The notes: generated by a model not told the origin, from the letters alone. A DNA stretch of 49,922 nucleotides from Pelargonium tetragonum (GCA_036897445.1 JAYMTL010000139.1:1-49922); one strand, 5' to 3'. Positions 39,301 to 49,922 are shown, counted from the stretch's first letter. Numbers and translations: made by a program.

Positions 39301-42300
39301 CCCGGGGCTCCGATAATACTTGCTAGAGGTAATTAATAAAAAGATTTTTTCTAAATTCTAAGTAATAAGTTGCTCTGGTAGAGTGTCCCCGTGGCAAAGA
39401 GCAATTAAAGTTATATAAAACCTTATTTATAAAGGAAAGGGCTCAGATTCTTGCAGCATTTAAGTTAGTATAGTTTCCTAAGATCTCTATAATTCAAAAT
39501 TGAGTATTAATTAAGGAAACATAATAAGTATATTCAAAAAAGCCCAAGAAGTGCCTTAATCTGGTAATTTTTAGGGGATGCTCCCTTATTTATATAAAAA
39601 GGACTTTTGAGCCTTACCTACTTTACTTATAGGAAACCCACATGTAACAAATTGGAATTTTTTATCCGCAGAGCAGATATACTATAACAAGAATATCTAA
39701 ACTAAGGGTTTACTCCTCCCAAGGGGATCCTTGTGTTAAACTATTATATCCAAAAACTCAAATACGTTATAACCGGAATACCCATTATTAGGTGTCCAGT
39801 ATTCTAAGAACTTTCTTGCTTAGTCTGACTATAAAAAGTAGCAGTTTAGTAATTGTTGGGTTTCCTTTTTGTAATTAGAGGATCCTTTATATATGCCCTA
39901 TTCAGTAGGAGACTCTAGGCACACTAAGACTAAGTAAGTATTCAGGTTTAGTTAAGGAAAAGGTATTCCTTGATGTGAATTGCTTAGAACTTTAAGTTAA
40001 GATTTTTGTATTTGAACAAAGAAATGAAATTGACGTACAAGAACCCGCAAAGTTCCGAAAGGGGTTGTCTAATTATTTTATTCTGGGCTCTTTTGAGGGT
40101 GTAAAACTGCGGAATATAATGCTACTTTAATTTAAACTTGCTGGGTATTCTCTCGGAGCCCCTGTAAACGAGGAATTAAAACCATTCAACCCTTTATACT
40201 TTATACTGAATTTCTTCTATATTCTATCTATAACCCGGTTTTACTAAGCAAAGCTTTTTTCCCGAGACCTGCTTATTTAGCTCTTAATTTATATTGTATT
40301 CAAACACCTATTCCTGTATAAGCTACCAACTATCCCTTTTTTTATTACTAGTGGTCGTTGGGGTATAAAATACTTAGCGCATTGTGTTTAATATAACTAG
40401 AGTACTAATAAAATGACTATTAAGGTAAGGTAGAATTCTTGTAAGTAATAGGCATAAGGTAGTAGGGAAAATTAACACCTAAAAAAGGTTCACACAAAAA
40501 GACTTTAAGGGATAGCTTCTTTTTCTGAATTCAATGTGTGTTTATCTCCGCGGGGTTTCCCTCATTGCTCTCTTAAGTTAAGTACAACCCGAGGCACTTT
40601 TGACGGAATATATTTCACTTTAAATTCAAAAAGTCTACTAAAGCGGCGCCGCTTGATATACAAATAAACTTAAGGGAGTCCTCTGTTACTAACCTTTATA
40701 GGTGCTTAGATTTTAGCAAGGTGTTTTCTTATGTACGGAATTCTAAAAAACTCTAGTTTTTCTAACATTCTATGAAGTAAAGGAGCCCCCTTCTTATCGG
40801 CATTTTTAGTAGGGTAACCCAGTAAGTAGACTAGGGAGTTTTTTATATTTTATAGAGGGGCCTTAAAAAACCTCTTTGGTGGTAGAAAATGGAGTAGATT
40901 AAAGAGTACAATACCTATCTAAAGACTGGGGTTCTTTTTTACTTTCTTATACCATAAGCTTAGAAGGAGTTGACATTCTCTGGTCCCTATTGGGGAAGTC
41001 TAAAAAAACTTTTAACTTCGGTATCTGTTTGAAATACTTCTTCTAGCATCGTATATCATATAAGAATGTCTGTTATGGTGGTACGGCAGCTTACAATGTG
41101 TATAGAACTCCTTTTTAGGGGTAGCCAACTTGTACCTAAAAGTGGTGCTGTGAAAGGAATTTGTCCTTTTCGTACTTTATATCTCTTACTTGTTTTTTGA
41201 AGTAACCGACTTTTATGTAAACTTTTAGGCTTTCCTAGAAATTTGATTGAATTTTAGCTATTCTTATTAAGAAAATTGAGTGCCAGCCTCTCTTCGCGAT
41301 TTTGACTCCAATAACACAGGAGAACTTTCTATGTGCGAAGTCCCTTAAGGGCTAACACACAGTCAAGTAAAAGCCTAGCGATAGTGTTTTTATTTGTGAA
41401 TTACTCATGCTTTAAGGGTTTCGCTGCTATACAAAAGGACTTGTTATAAAGGTTAAAGGGCATCACTCTAATACTAAGATTTTGACTGCCAAAAATCATC
41501 CTCCTGATTGAAAAGGTCCCTTTGTTACAAGTTTTCTTTGCTCGGAGATAATAGGTTAAAATCTTTTTTGCTACGCGAGTCCGAACTTATTAAGAGTTTT
41601 TATGCTTTATCTGTCAGATTTAGTATAAGCCATAATTTAAATAAACGAAGTCCCTGCTACTTATTTATAAGAGTCCGCTGAGGGAAAATTTTTGGTCTTT
41701 CTTGCATACGCATGCCTTTTAGCCAGGATCTTTTTCAGATTCAGAAACAATACTTGTAGGCTTAAACCCAAATGGAAAAAGCCGTCTCAGTAAGTTTCCC
41801 TTCTCTTAATTTCCTTTAAAACTCACGAAATTAAGAAAAAAAGAAACTCCCTGGTTTTTTTATCCAAAACCCCCGTGTATACAAATACTGAGGTAGATTT
41901 TCTAAGGGGGACCCCTTTTGTGTGTTATATTTATTTCTGCGCGTTTGGATAAGCTGAGTCCTCCAGTGGCTCAGATCCGTTTTATTAAGTTCGAAATGAG
42001 TGCCTCTTTCATTCAAATGAAGGATTCCTGGTTATCCATAAAATTAGAACTTCAAGTGCTGGGAATTTCTTGTAATATTACTAATTCTTTTTTTACATTT
42101 TACTCTTTTCACCCCTGTTTAGGGGCCTCCTTTAAAAGTTAACGCTTTTGACTACAAATTTTATATTACTAAGATTGCAAGAACTAGAGTCATTGCACTT
42201 TAATTATGAAAAAAAATATTCCATTCAGAATAGGCAAAAAAAAGACTTACTTATATACAAGAGCTTTTACTAAAAATCTTCCTAGATATTAAGAACTACT

Positions 42301-45300
42301 CTCGGCGCTCGTGCCAAGTGTAGTCTAATGTAATAGAAAATGAAGTGTTCTTAGGTACTCGTATATGGAATAAATTCTACAGGATCCTTGTCTAAAGTAA
42401 AGAAGTTCGAGGCTCTTTAATTTCATTATATAATGAAATTCTAGGGTAGTTAATCTAGCACAAAGCTTTAAGTAAAGTAATACAAGGGGATTTTAGAAAG
42501 TCAAATTTAATTAAGGAAACACTGAGTTCTCAGAAGAAAACTCGTCAACATATGAGGTCAGCACTTTGTAGAGGGATACTCGCTTGCAAGATTATGCTTT
42601 ACTTTATAGACAATTATCGGTATAGGTCCCTACGATTACGATATCAAGAACTCTATATAAGGTTAACTCGCAGTTTGGGACAGGTTCCCTATAGTTAAGA
42701 CTTTTAACAGGCCTTCCCGATCAAAAGTTCTATAATTTGCTCCAGAGTTTTCCCTATTTCCAGGAGTAGGTATTGCTGCAATCTCTAGTACTTTATTTTT
42801 GGATAAAAGCTTATGGGTGTAATAAGGGGTATACAGGTGTAAGTTCTGCGTTAACCATCCGAGAAAGGATTCTTTAATTTCACTTTGTCTATCTAAAATC
42901 TAGTTTACTAGAGCTTGAGTAGTGACTAAAAAATTTTGGCAAGGCAGAGGGAGGGAAAAGCTTGCGTAGTCTCCTTAAGGTCTAGGTATGTCTTAGATAC
43001 GTATTAGGGTTTGCTGTTTATTATAACCAATTATATACAAGGCTGTTTCTTATCTTTCTTATTAAATTAAAGAGTGAGATTAAGGTATTGAGAGACGTGT
43101 AAAATTCCTGTGCCAGGATACCCCTTTTTGTCAAATCTATTATTAAAAAAAGGTTTTCTGCACAAGCCTACCCGAGATATTTAGTGTACTTGAGAATTTC
43201 TTTTTATAGGGATTCGTAATTAACTAGGACCCATGGGAACCTTTTGGTTTTACTGTAAATAAGCGCTGCTTTACTTCCATTATTCTAAAATTTTTTAGTG
43301 CGAGTCTTTAAATATGAGAAGAACAAAGCAATAAAAATTCTATTTAAGCTTTTATGCTAACTATATATATGTTTCGTGCATTTAATTAAAGGGTATTCTT
43401 AATTTCATTACCTTTTTTCACAGTTTCCTTTATTTATATCCTAACATAAGCATTGCAAATGTATACCAGGATTTTTTATGAACTGATATTTAAAGGTTAG
43501 TAGTGTTTTACACTATTTCTTTTCTCATAATTGTATTTCAAGTACTTCTAATCAAAAAAGCCTACGTAGGGGAACTCGGACTTCTTCTATATTCGCAATA
43601 TTATCTATTCTTTATTCTATAAAAACCCTCTTGGTATCTTACTTTTTTCTTATAAGCTTGCTCTAGTCTCTCTGATTAATTTCCAGTAAAAGCTCCTGTT
43701 TATAAAGGGGATCCTGCGCTTGCATTATCGAGGGTTGAACCTAAGATTCTAAGTTCACTGTGGACTTCTGACACCCCTTAAGGAAATTCAATTTAATTAG
43801 AATTGTTGTCATGTTCCTTCAAATAGAACTTTGACTTTTATATTATTATACCTTATACCAATTACCTGCTAAAGGGAGGTTTTTTGTTTTTACAAAAGAA
43901 ACTCTATCCCGTATTTCCTAACAAAGCTTTTAGTTCTTAGTTACACTTGGTAAAGAAGTTCAAAATCTAAAAAAGAACTTTATCAAACTATCCCGATTTT
44001 CTGACTCCGACTGTTTAGCTAAGGGCTATCTTTGTTTAGTTTAAGACACATAGGACTGCCCTTATTTTTTTTTTAATTAAAAACTACTGGATTTTGTTAT
44101 CACTATTTACACTTTTTAGGTAACTGATTTTCACAAGAACAACAAGAAAATTATCTTAAAAGCGGAAGCCCCCTACATTTATTACAAAAACTTTAGGGCA
44201 GATATGTAGAAAACTCTAGATTATATACTTCTCTCTCTTTAATAGATATAGAATTTTAGTTAAGACATAAGCCTCAAAAAGGGCTGGAAAAACTTTCGGA
44301 TTCTCTTAAAAAGTTCTAAGGAGAGTCTTTCTCCTACGCACCCTGCCGCTTATTCTATAGAACTTTAGCAAACGAAGCCACTTCTGCCCTAAAAAAAGCT
44401 AAACTTTCCAAAGGTTTAGTGTCATTTTGTAGTTATATAAGTCTTTGTGGCTGGAGTTACTAAAAAAGGTTCCATTTCTAAGGGCTGCGTCTATCTATAT
44501 AGCAAGGAAAGATACAAAGTAAATTAAACCAGGAAGAAATCCAAGGGAATTTTCATTTGAATAAGTCCTAAGGGCTCGTGATCTTTCTCTGGCTTCTAAA
44601 ATGAAATTAGGAAGACCCGCTGTTTATAACGTATTCCCCCGTATATCTATCTGACGTCCTTTATTATTTATTAGTTGATCTTAAATTTATATCGGAGAAG
44701 CTTTCTAATTCTAATATGTTTCTGTTAGAACCTCTTTGTCCTATCTCTTTCATTTTAATAGTATAAACCTAGGGAGCAACTTAAGCGCGCCCTTGAAAAG
44801 GGACTAAACCCCGTTTGCCTTACAACTTTATTTAATTACATTAATAGGGGTATTACCCAGGCTTCGAGTCCCTGACCCTATTATATATGGTTGTCCATTC
44901 AATTTATCCAAAACCTTGAAGTTTATATGAGGAATACCAAATTGCTTAGTATAAAAACGTCTACTGTAAAGAGGGCTCTCTTTAAAAAAGAAAAATCTGT
45001 ATAGTATTCGTAAGACAAGCAAGAGAGAAGACAGGATCGCTGCCCTTAGCTACTTTTTTTTCTAAAATCTTTCAATTACAGAAGCGGACTTCTTAAGAAA
45101 AAGACCCCAGTAACAAGAGATCAAGGACTTCCTTCTTAGATGGAGTTAGAGAGCATAGGGATCCCCACAACTAGAAACCCTGGTTACTTAATTTCCTAAC
45201 CCGGAAATACAATTGACTTTCTATAAAAAGCGGAAAGACCTCCGAAAAGCAAACAATGCTAAAGTTTCTAGAATGTCATTTATCCTAAGTTCCGATACCA

Positions 45301-45360
45301 AGTAAGGTGGTCCCTTTTACCTATTGAGCGTCAAAATTTATTATATCATTTCGAATTTCT
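36364..45360. other. AT-rich non-coding stretch
   Basis: No gene is supported; the open frames present (61-74 codons near 41.8-42.1 kb and 64 codons near 44.9 kb) overlap on opposite strands or contain GC clusters. The stretch holds GGGTTTCC at 36843, 39858 and 40553, GGAAACCC at 39632, GGATCC at 38947, 39725, 39880, 42382, 43709 and 45159, TATAAAAAGCGG at 45222, and the 22-bp palindrome at 42419. Confidence 0.55.
42419..42440. repeat. 22-bp perfect palindrome
   Basis: The left half AATTTCATTAT (42419-42429) is followed immediately by its exact reverse complement ATAATGAAATT (42430-42440). It is the longest uninterrupted palindrome outside simple AT runs that I found. No gene lies nearby. 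It could be a cruciform-prone site or a chance event. Confidence 0.8.
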
Positions 45361-45780
45361 ATTAATAACGCAATTCCTTAAACCCCCTTTCCTTAATACT
45401 TAATACCTGTAACCCTATTAGAACCTAGAATGTTACTCTGTTAGCCATACTCTTATAAGCTACACTTTCTTGTTGGGTATAGGGGTATTCTTATAAGCTA
45501 TTCCTAGAGGAACTCTATTACCTAGCAGTACTAGTAGTTTTTCTTAATCTTAATGTAATAGATAGTATTAGTACCTTACGCTTTGACTTCAACTTAAAAT
45601 TCTTTACTAAACATCTTTCTGAAATAAAGAATACATGAGTTCAAGTCGCACTGCTTACTGACTTCTTTTTACCACTCTAAATACCCCTACTTATTTGACT
45701 CTGTATCATACCTAAGAATCTCAGTACGGGCTATATTACGAGTATTTTACAACACTGTATCTTGCCTCTTAGTCTTTTTT
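45361..45780. other. C-rich, G-poor segment
   Basis: By hand count this segment has about 89 C and 50 G on the plus strand. It also lacks the GC-cluster pattern of the sequence to its left. From 45781 to 45840 the bias reverses completely (12 G, no C) within a TAGTATA-rich run. No open frame of note is present on either strand. A similar segment lies at 48771-49780. The shared texture suggests a common origin different from the bulk of the window. Confidence 0.45.
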
Positions 45781-46316
45781 ATTAGTATAATTTATATGGT
45801 ATATTTATGGGTAGGGTATAGTATATTAGTTATAATAGTATAGCGCTTCGTTTAGTTTGTATTGTTAAGGTGTATTATCTTATCTTCGATACCTTTATCA
45901 GGAAGAAAGATTCTATCAACCCCTTTTTAATTTATTACTGGCTTGCGTCTCTTAATCAAAGCTAAGGCCTTTGCCGGGCAGTCTAATTTGTTATAAGACA
46001 TTTTAATATTAGCCTAGTTCAACTAAATTTATATGAAACGCCCCCTATATTGGAGCCTTTAGTCAAGGGTTTTTCCTAAACACCCCGGGTTAAAATCCCT
46101 AAAGAAAGACAACTAAACCGGTACACGCGCCTCACCAATAAGAAATGCGACAAAAGCTCCTATCTCACAAGATAAAATCAAACTAAAAAAGGTAAAAGGC
46201 GGGTAGGAAAAGAAGTAAAGATACCGTAGCTGTTAAATAGGCATAAAGCGCGAACTATAATAAGAAGTCCCTGATAGGTATGAGTTCTATACATTACATT
46301 CCCGGAGGCTCCGTGC

Positions 46317-46334
46317 TGGAAACCCCACGAAAAG
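46317..46334 (+). repeat. Short dispersed repeat, TGGAAACCCC family, copy C
   Basis: TGGAAACCCC is followed after three bases by AAAAGAAG, the same layout as the copies at 14955 and 19035. Confidence 0.45.
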
Positions 46335-47940
46335 AAGATACTAGCCAAGAAGTTTTTATTAGTTTACTTATTTTCCGAAACGAGTCATAAATGCACAAAT
46401 TAAAAACCAGATATAAAAAGCGTTATCCAATTAAGTTTGTGTTTAAGCGAGAATGAGGCGTTTTTTGAAAATTTTCTTTATTTAAATTTAAGAGGTAGAT
46501 TTCTCTCCACCCCATGGATAGCTTGGGAAAGTACTAGGTCTAGGCTGTAAATTGAAATATTATATACACTTTTTATCAATAGACTGGCACCTGTTAGCTC
46601 GATTTGGGGGAAGACTATACGCGGAAATTCTTATCATTCAATTAGGATAAGAGAGAATTAAACACCGGGAAAGTTCAGAGTTAATGAAAGTGTAAGTTAT
46701 GCTGAATAAGGAATTTCCTACAGTTTTACTGACATTTATAATCAAAAGTTTTATCTAGGATGCTTAGCCGCTTTCTAATTTCTAATTTGTTAAAAACTCC
46801 TATAAATTGCTGAGCCTGAAAATTCCCTTACAAAACAAGGAGACTCTAAGATTCTAACCTACGGATTTTCGGGGTTTCCGCTCGTGTTTTACCGGGATCC
46901 TTTTTAGTCTTGGATTGTAAGTTAATTGGGTATTATCTCGGACTCGGAGAGGTGGCCTCACAGTTTTGGTCTAACAAACAGGAGTCTTCTATCTAATCTA
47001 AGTGATTTTGTTAAGTTTTTATAATTACAAATACCAAAAGATAAAACGGGGAGAGTTGCTTGCTTAATCATCTGATTACTAAAATTTAGTAAATACGTTT
47101 GACAAATTCATCCTTTTTCTATTTCCTGCGTGGAATAATGACTAGACTTTTTTCTTAGAATTAAATTGCCTCTGGAGTAATAAACGCGAGTTTGATTCTG
47201 GCCTCCGTAGTTTTCCTTAATAAAATAAGGGGGAGCGAATACCGGTACTCACAACCTCTAATCAGATTAAAAACAAGTCTATCTGGCAAGAGGTTTATTC
47301 ACAAGTCAATAAAAAGGGAATTCTTGTTAATGAATTTCCTCAGAATATGTAGAAAAACCTCTCTACCTTTTTTAAATTTAAGCACTCATGAATTCTATTT
47401 TCCAACTTTTGTATAATAATAAAGACTAAATCGGCATGCCCCTTTACTAGACTAGACCTGGTCTACAATAACTAAAGCTCCCTGTAATCCTTAATAAATA
47501 AGATTATAAGAAAAAGTTGAATTTTAAGTTAACTCCCTCTCCGCTAAATACGAAGCAAATCCATAGACAGGCATTTACTAAAGTATGCCGCCCTTCTGTT
47601 TCTGTCACTTCAGCAGAGGATTCCCTTAATAGGAAAGCCTTAAATCGCAAATTAGAAACCTTTATAGATGCGATATCTCTAAAATGAAAGGGTTTATAAT
47701 TATTACTAGGGTTGATTTTCAAGAGCTCTCTTCTTCTATAAACTTTTTAGTGGGAATTCCCAAGACAAAACTTTCCTTAGAGTATGTCCGGACTTTTTGG
47801 AAACCCCCGAGACTTCTAAGGTTACGACACCCCAAAATAGACTCTATTAAAAAGTCTGTCAGTATAAGGGCTCCTTTAGGGAAATAAAAAAACTACTTGT
47901 TTTATCGGTAACTGACTACGCCTACTTAATAAGAATCTCG

Positions 47941-48040
47941 TATAGTATAGATATAGTATAGAAAAAGTCTCTGAGGCTCTTAAATAAAGGGTAAGAATAA
48001 ACTTCTCAATCAATACTATACCTTTACTATCATACTATAC
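47941..48040. repeat. Inverted TATAGTAT-rich runs
   Basis: The left run (47941-47960) repeats TATAGTATAG. The right side carries its complement twice (ATACTATA at 48013, ATACTATAC at 48032). The arms are 50-90 bases apart and imperfect, so a long loose hairpin is possible. The low complexity of the unit makes chance or slippage a fair alternative. Confidence 0.4.
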
Positions 48041-48770
48041 CAAAAGCCTTTTCTTAGTAAACTGTACCAAAGCTACACATATTATGAAAGAAAAAGGGTA
48101 AGGGATTCCCATTTAACTATTAAGACACTTACAAGAGTCCAGTAGAATTTATGGCTGTTTAAATTTGACCTATTATTAAGGTTAAGACAAAGAATTAATT
48201 TAGGTTTTCGGATGATAGTTACTTTTTGGTAACGAGATTTTCTTGAATATATTTGTTTGGCAGCACTGGGATGAGTTGAGAATTACTAACTTACACTTAT
48301 AAGGTTGGATAGGATACTTATTATTTACCTACTAGTATTGGGACTATAAAAAACGTAAGAAACTTTTGGTACACACATGTATAAGGAAACCGGAACACCA
48401 AGAATTTCCACTTCTATACACATACTAATTAATTAAAAGTCAATCCCCAGATTTCACCTTCGATAGGATTTTTTTACCCTTTGTATATAACTCTTTTTTT
48501 AACAACCTCGAATTTCCTTAAGCGTTAACCTATAGTAAATTAATTAAAAAGCGGGACTCTCATATAGGCACAACTTGGGTTTACTCCTATTAGAGACCCT
48601 CTTTCATATAAACCTTTTTTTTCTTTCTGGTTGAATCCTTGGTTAAAGCTTCAAGTACGGATGAGCTCCTTTAATAAATAAGTCAGGATTTTCAAAAAAC
48701 TTTAATATGCAAGCAGGGAGAAGGACCTAGTAAGTGCCAGCCAGTATATGCAATTTTAGTACTCTTTTAC

Positions 48771-49780
48771 TACAGGTAAACCCTTCCCGAAAGCCTAACT
48801 CTAAACCTATCCTATGAGTCTTCATCGCTCTCCCTGTCTTCTGTAACTAAGAATACTAGTACTCGTATTCTTAAAGTATTATAATCTTATAGGGTCCTAC
48901 TTATTTTAGGTTTAAGGTATATTCCGTCTTACTTTCTGTTATTGGTACAGGAGGATACAAACCTCATTATGTATTGTAACGGCTAATCTTACCGATCCTA
49001 GTATAAATAAGTCATACACTATTTTTGAATAGCTTACATTATTGCTAACATAAACTTTGTTCCATAAAAACTTTCTTAAAAATCCCTACACCTTACCTTG
49101 TTTCACAAGACTCTTACCCCTATTCTGAGCTAGGCTCTATATCAATTATGTATCTTATTCTGTAACAGAGTTTTTTTCTTCTGCCTACTATCCAAACTTT
49201 AAAGTAGATTCCCTTTTTCTATCTTGTAAAACCCTATGGCTTAGTATCCTCTTGCCCTTTGTTTAAATCCGCAGCTGAAGAAAGAAGGGCTTCCTTTAAA
49301 CCTTTATAACCCCCTTTATTATTGCCTCCCATACCTAACCTCTTAATATAACTTTCTTAAGACATAGCCTCTAAACATAGACATAGTAACTTTTAGTTAT
49401 AATCTTCCCTTTTTACCTAGTACTTTCCTAAATTGGAAACCTCTTTTCTAGATTGACTTGCTCCTAAAAAGAGCTCTCTTACCAAAAAACCAAGACTACT
49501 CCCACACGAGATCCCTTATATTATAGAACTCCAGCCTAAACTAACAAAAGGAAAATCCTTTTATTATTGTAGACCTTTTTTACTTATTTATGTATGTCCT
49601 AAATCCTAGAAAGAGACTTCTGCTTTAAGATCCCAGCTTTAGTCTTAAGTTTAAAAGCTAGACTTATCCCTGTGGCTATACCCAGGAGTCTTACGAACTG
49701 TATTCCCTTCCTTTGTCTTCTCTGTCTTAGTAATGTATTCATTATATTACTTAATATTGCTTAAGAGTATAGCATATAGT
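48771..49780. other. Pyrimidine-rich, strongly C-over-G segment
   Basis: Counting 49021-49380 by hand gives about 88 C and 35 G on the plus strand, and the look is similar across the kilobase. It is nearly free of GC clusters and has no long frame on either strand. It ends exactly where the plastid atpA similarity begins at 49781, so it abuts the inserted plastid fragment. A near-palindrome at 48848-48873 is listed separately. I cannot identify the source. Confidence 0.45.
48848..48873. repeat. 26-bp near-perfect palindrome
   Basis: Nine-bp arms TAAGAATAC (48848-48856) and GTATTCTTA (48865-48873) are perfect complements. The 8-base centre TAGTACTC contains the palindrome AGTACT, so only one base pair in the whole 26 is mismatched. 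It lies inside the C-rich segment, away from any gene. Confidence 0.75.
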
Positions 49781-49922
49781 TATAGGAATCATCGAATCAA
49801 TAGCAATAAGTCCTGAAGAGGCTCATATACAGAACGTCTCGAAAGAATACCCGGAGCAGGAGATTCAATTAAACGAGATTCAGAAGCGGAAATTCCGCCT
49901 CGACCATCAATAGGTTTAGCCA
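49781..49922 (-). pseudogene. atpA: Plastid atpA fragment (ATP synthase CF1 alpha subunit), edge-truncated
   Basis: Read from the window end leftwards, the minus strand encodes [24 protein letters not shown] and [10 protein letters not shown]. These are the highly conserved residues just before the nucleotide-binding P-loop of the chloroplast ATP synthase alpha subunit, around one quarter to one third into a protein of about 507 residues. The [11 protein letters not shown] wording is that of flowering plants. After ...EPLQ four bases are missing relative to the usual gene (where TGLIAIDSM should follow). This shifts the frame, although the DNA similarity itself continues through ATTGATTCGATGATTCCTATA and stops at 49781, before the GRGQRE/P-loop region. 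The intact gene works in the thylakoid ATP synthase, making ATP from the proton gradient. This copy lacks the catalytic-site-adjacent P-loop, is frame-broken and is joined to unrelated DNA, so it is best read as transferred plastid DNA. Whether more of it lies beyond the window cannot be seen. Confidence 0.9.

Larger units (their letters stand above)
45781..48770. other. AT-rich non-coding stretch between two C-rich segments
   Basis: This is background-type sequence with GC clusters (GGATCC at 46895, GGGTTTCC at 46872, GGAAACCC at 46318 and 47799). It also contains TAGTATA-rich runs at about 45781-45845 and an inverted pair of such runs at 47941 and 48013-48040. Open frames of 67-74 codons near 47.2-47.9 kb show no recognisable protein. 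The segment 46085-46330 is somewhat richer in G+C but unreadable as a gene. Confidence 0.5.

Noticed and set aside
46085-46330. Minus-strand pieces reading like membrane protein fragments (for example EIGAFVAFLIGEARVPV)
   Set aside because: The pieces lie in different frames, are short and match no subunit I can recall with confidence. Hydrophobic strings are common in T-rich DNA.
1-49922. CRISPR array, long tandem repeat, transposon or virus-like element
   Set aside because: No regularly spaced direct repeats, no long terminal repeats, and no transposase, reverse transcriptase or capsid motifs were seen in any frame.

Overview
This window is an almost gene-free stretch of AT-rich DNA, roughly one third G+C by eye. 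Stop codons are dense in all six frames and no intact known gene is visible. Three landmarks hint at its origin. A minus-strand piece of a flowering-plant type plastid atpA gene lies at the extreme right edge (49781 to the window end). A worn copy of a plant-mitochondrial-type trnF lies near 29.7 kb. Two related tRNA-like relics flank it. Together they fit non-coding DNA of an angiosperm mitochondrial genome that has absorbed plastid DNA. The base composition is poorer in G+C than is usual for plant mitochondria, and a nuclear location or another organellar setting cannot be excluded from sequence alone.

Layout. 1-20.77 kb is non-coding, dotted with very short GC-rich clusters of the form GG-N2..4-CC set in A/T-rich DNA. 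20.78-21.28 kb is an island that reads like coding DNA: a lysine/glutamine-rich 101-codon frame followed by a second short frame whose start overlaps the first stop as ATGA. 21.3-27.8 kb returns to the background pattern. 27.87-30.06 kb holds the three tRNA-like relics. 30.1-45.36 kb is background again, with several near-perfect palindromes and one short acidic reading frame near 36.3 kb. The right end, 45.36-49.78 kb, contains two pyrimidine-rich segments with strong C-over-G asymmetry, separated by background sequence. The atpA fragment begins abruptly at 49781.

No operon, promoter, terminator, transposon with recognisable ends, CRISPR array or origin can be supported. The strongest unexplained signal is the family of dispersed GC clusters. 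GGATCC occurs at least 22 times and GGAAACCC/GGGTTTCC at least 17 times by eye, several-fold to tens-fold above what this composition predicts. The coding-like island at 20.8 kb and the strand-asymmetric blocks at the right end are the next best leads. All counts were made by eye and should be recomputed.
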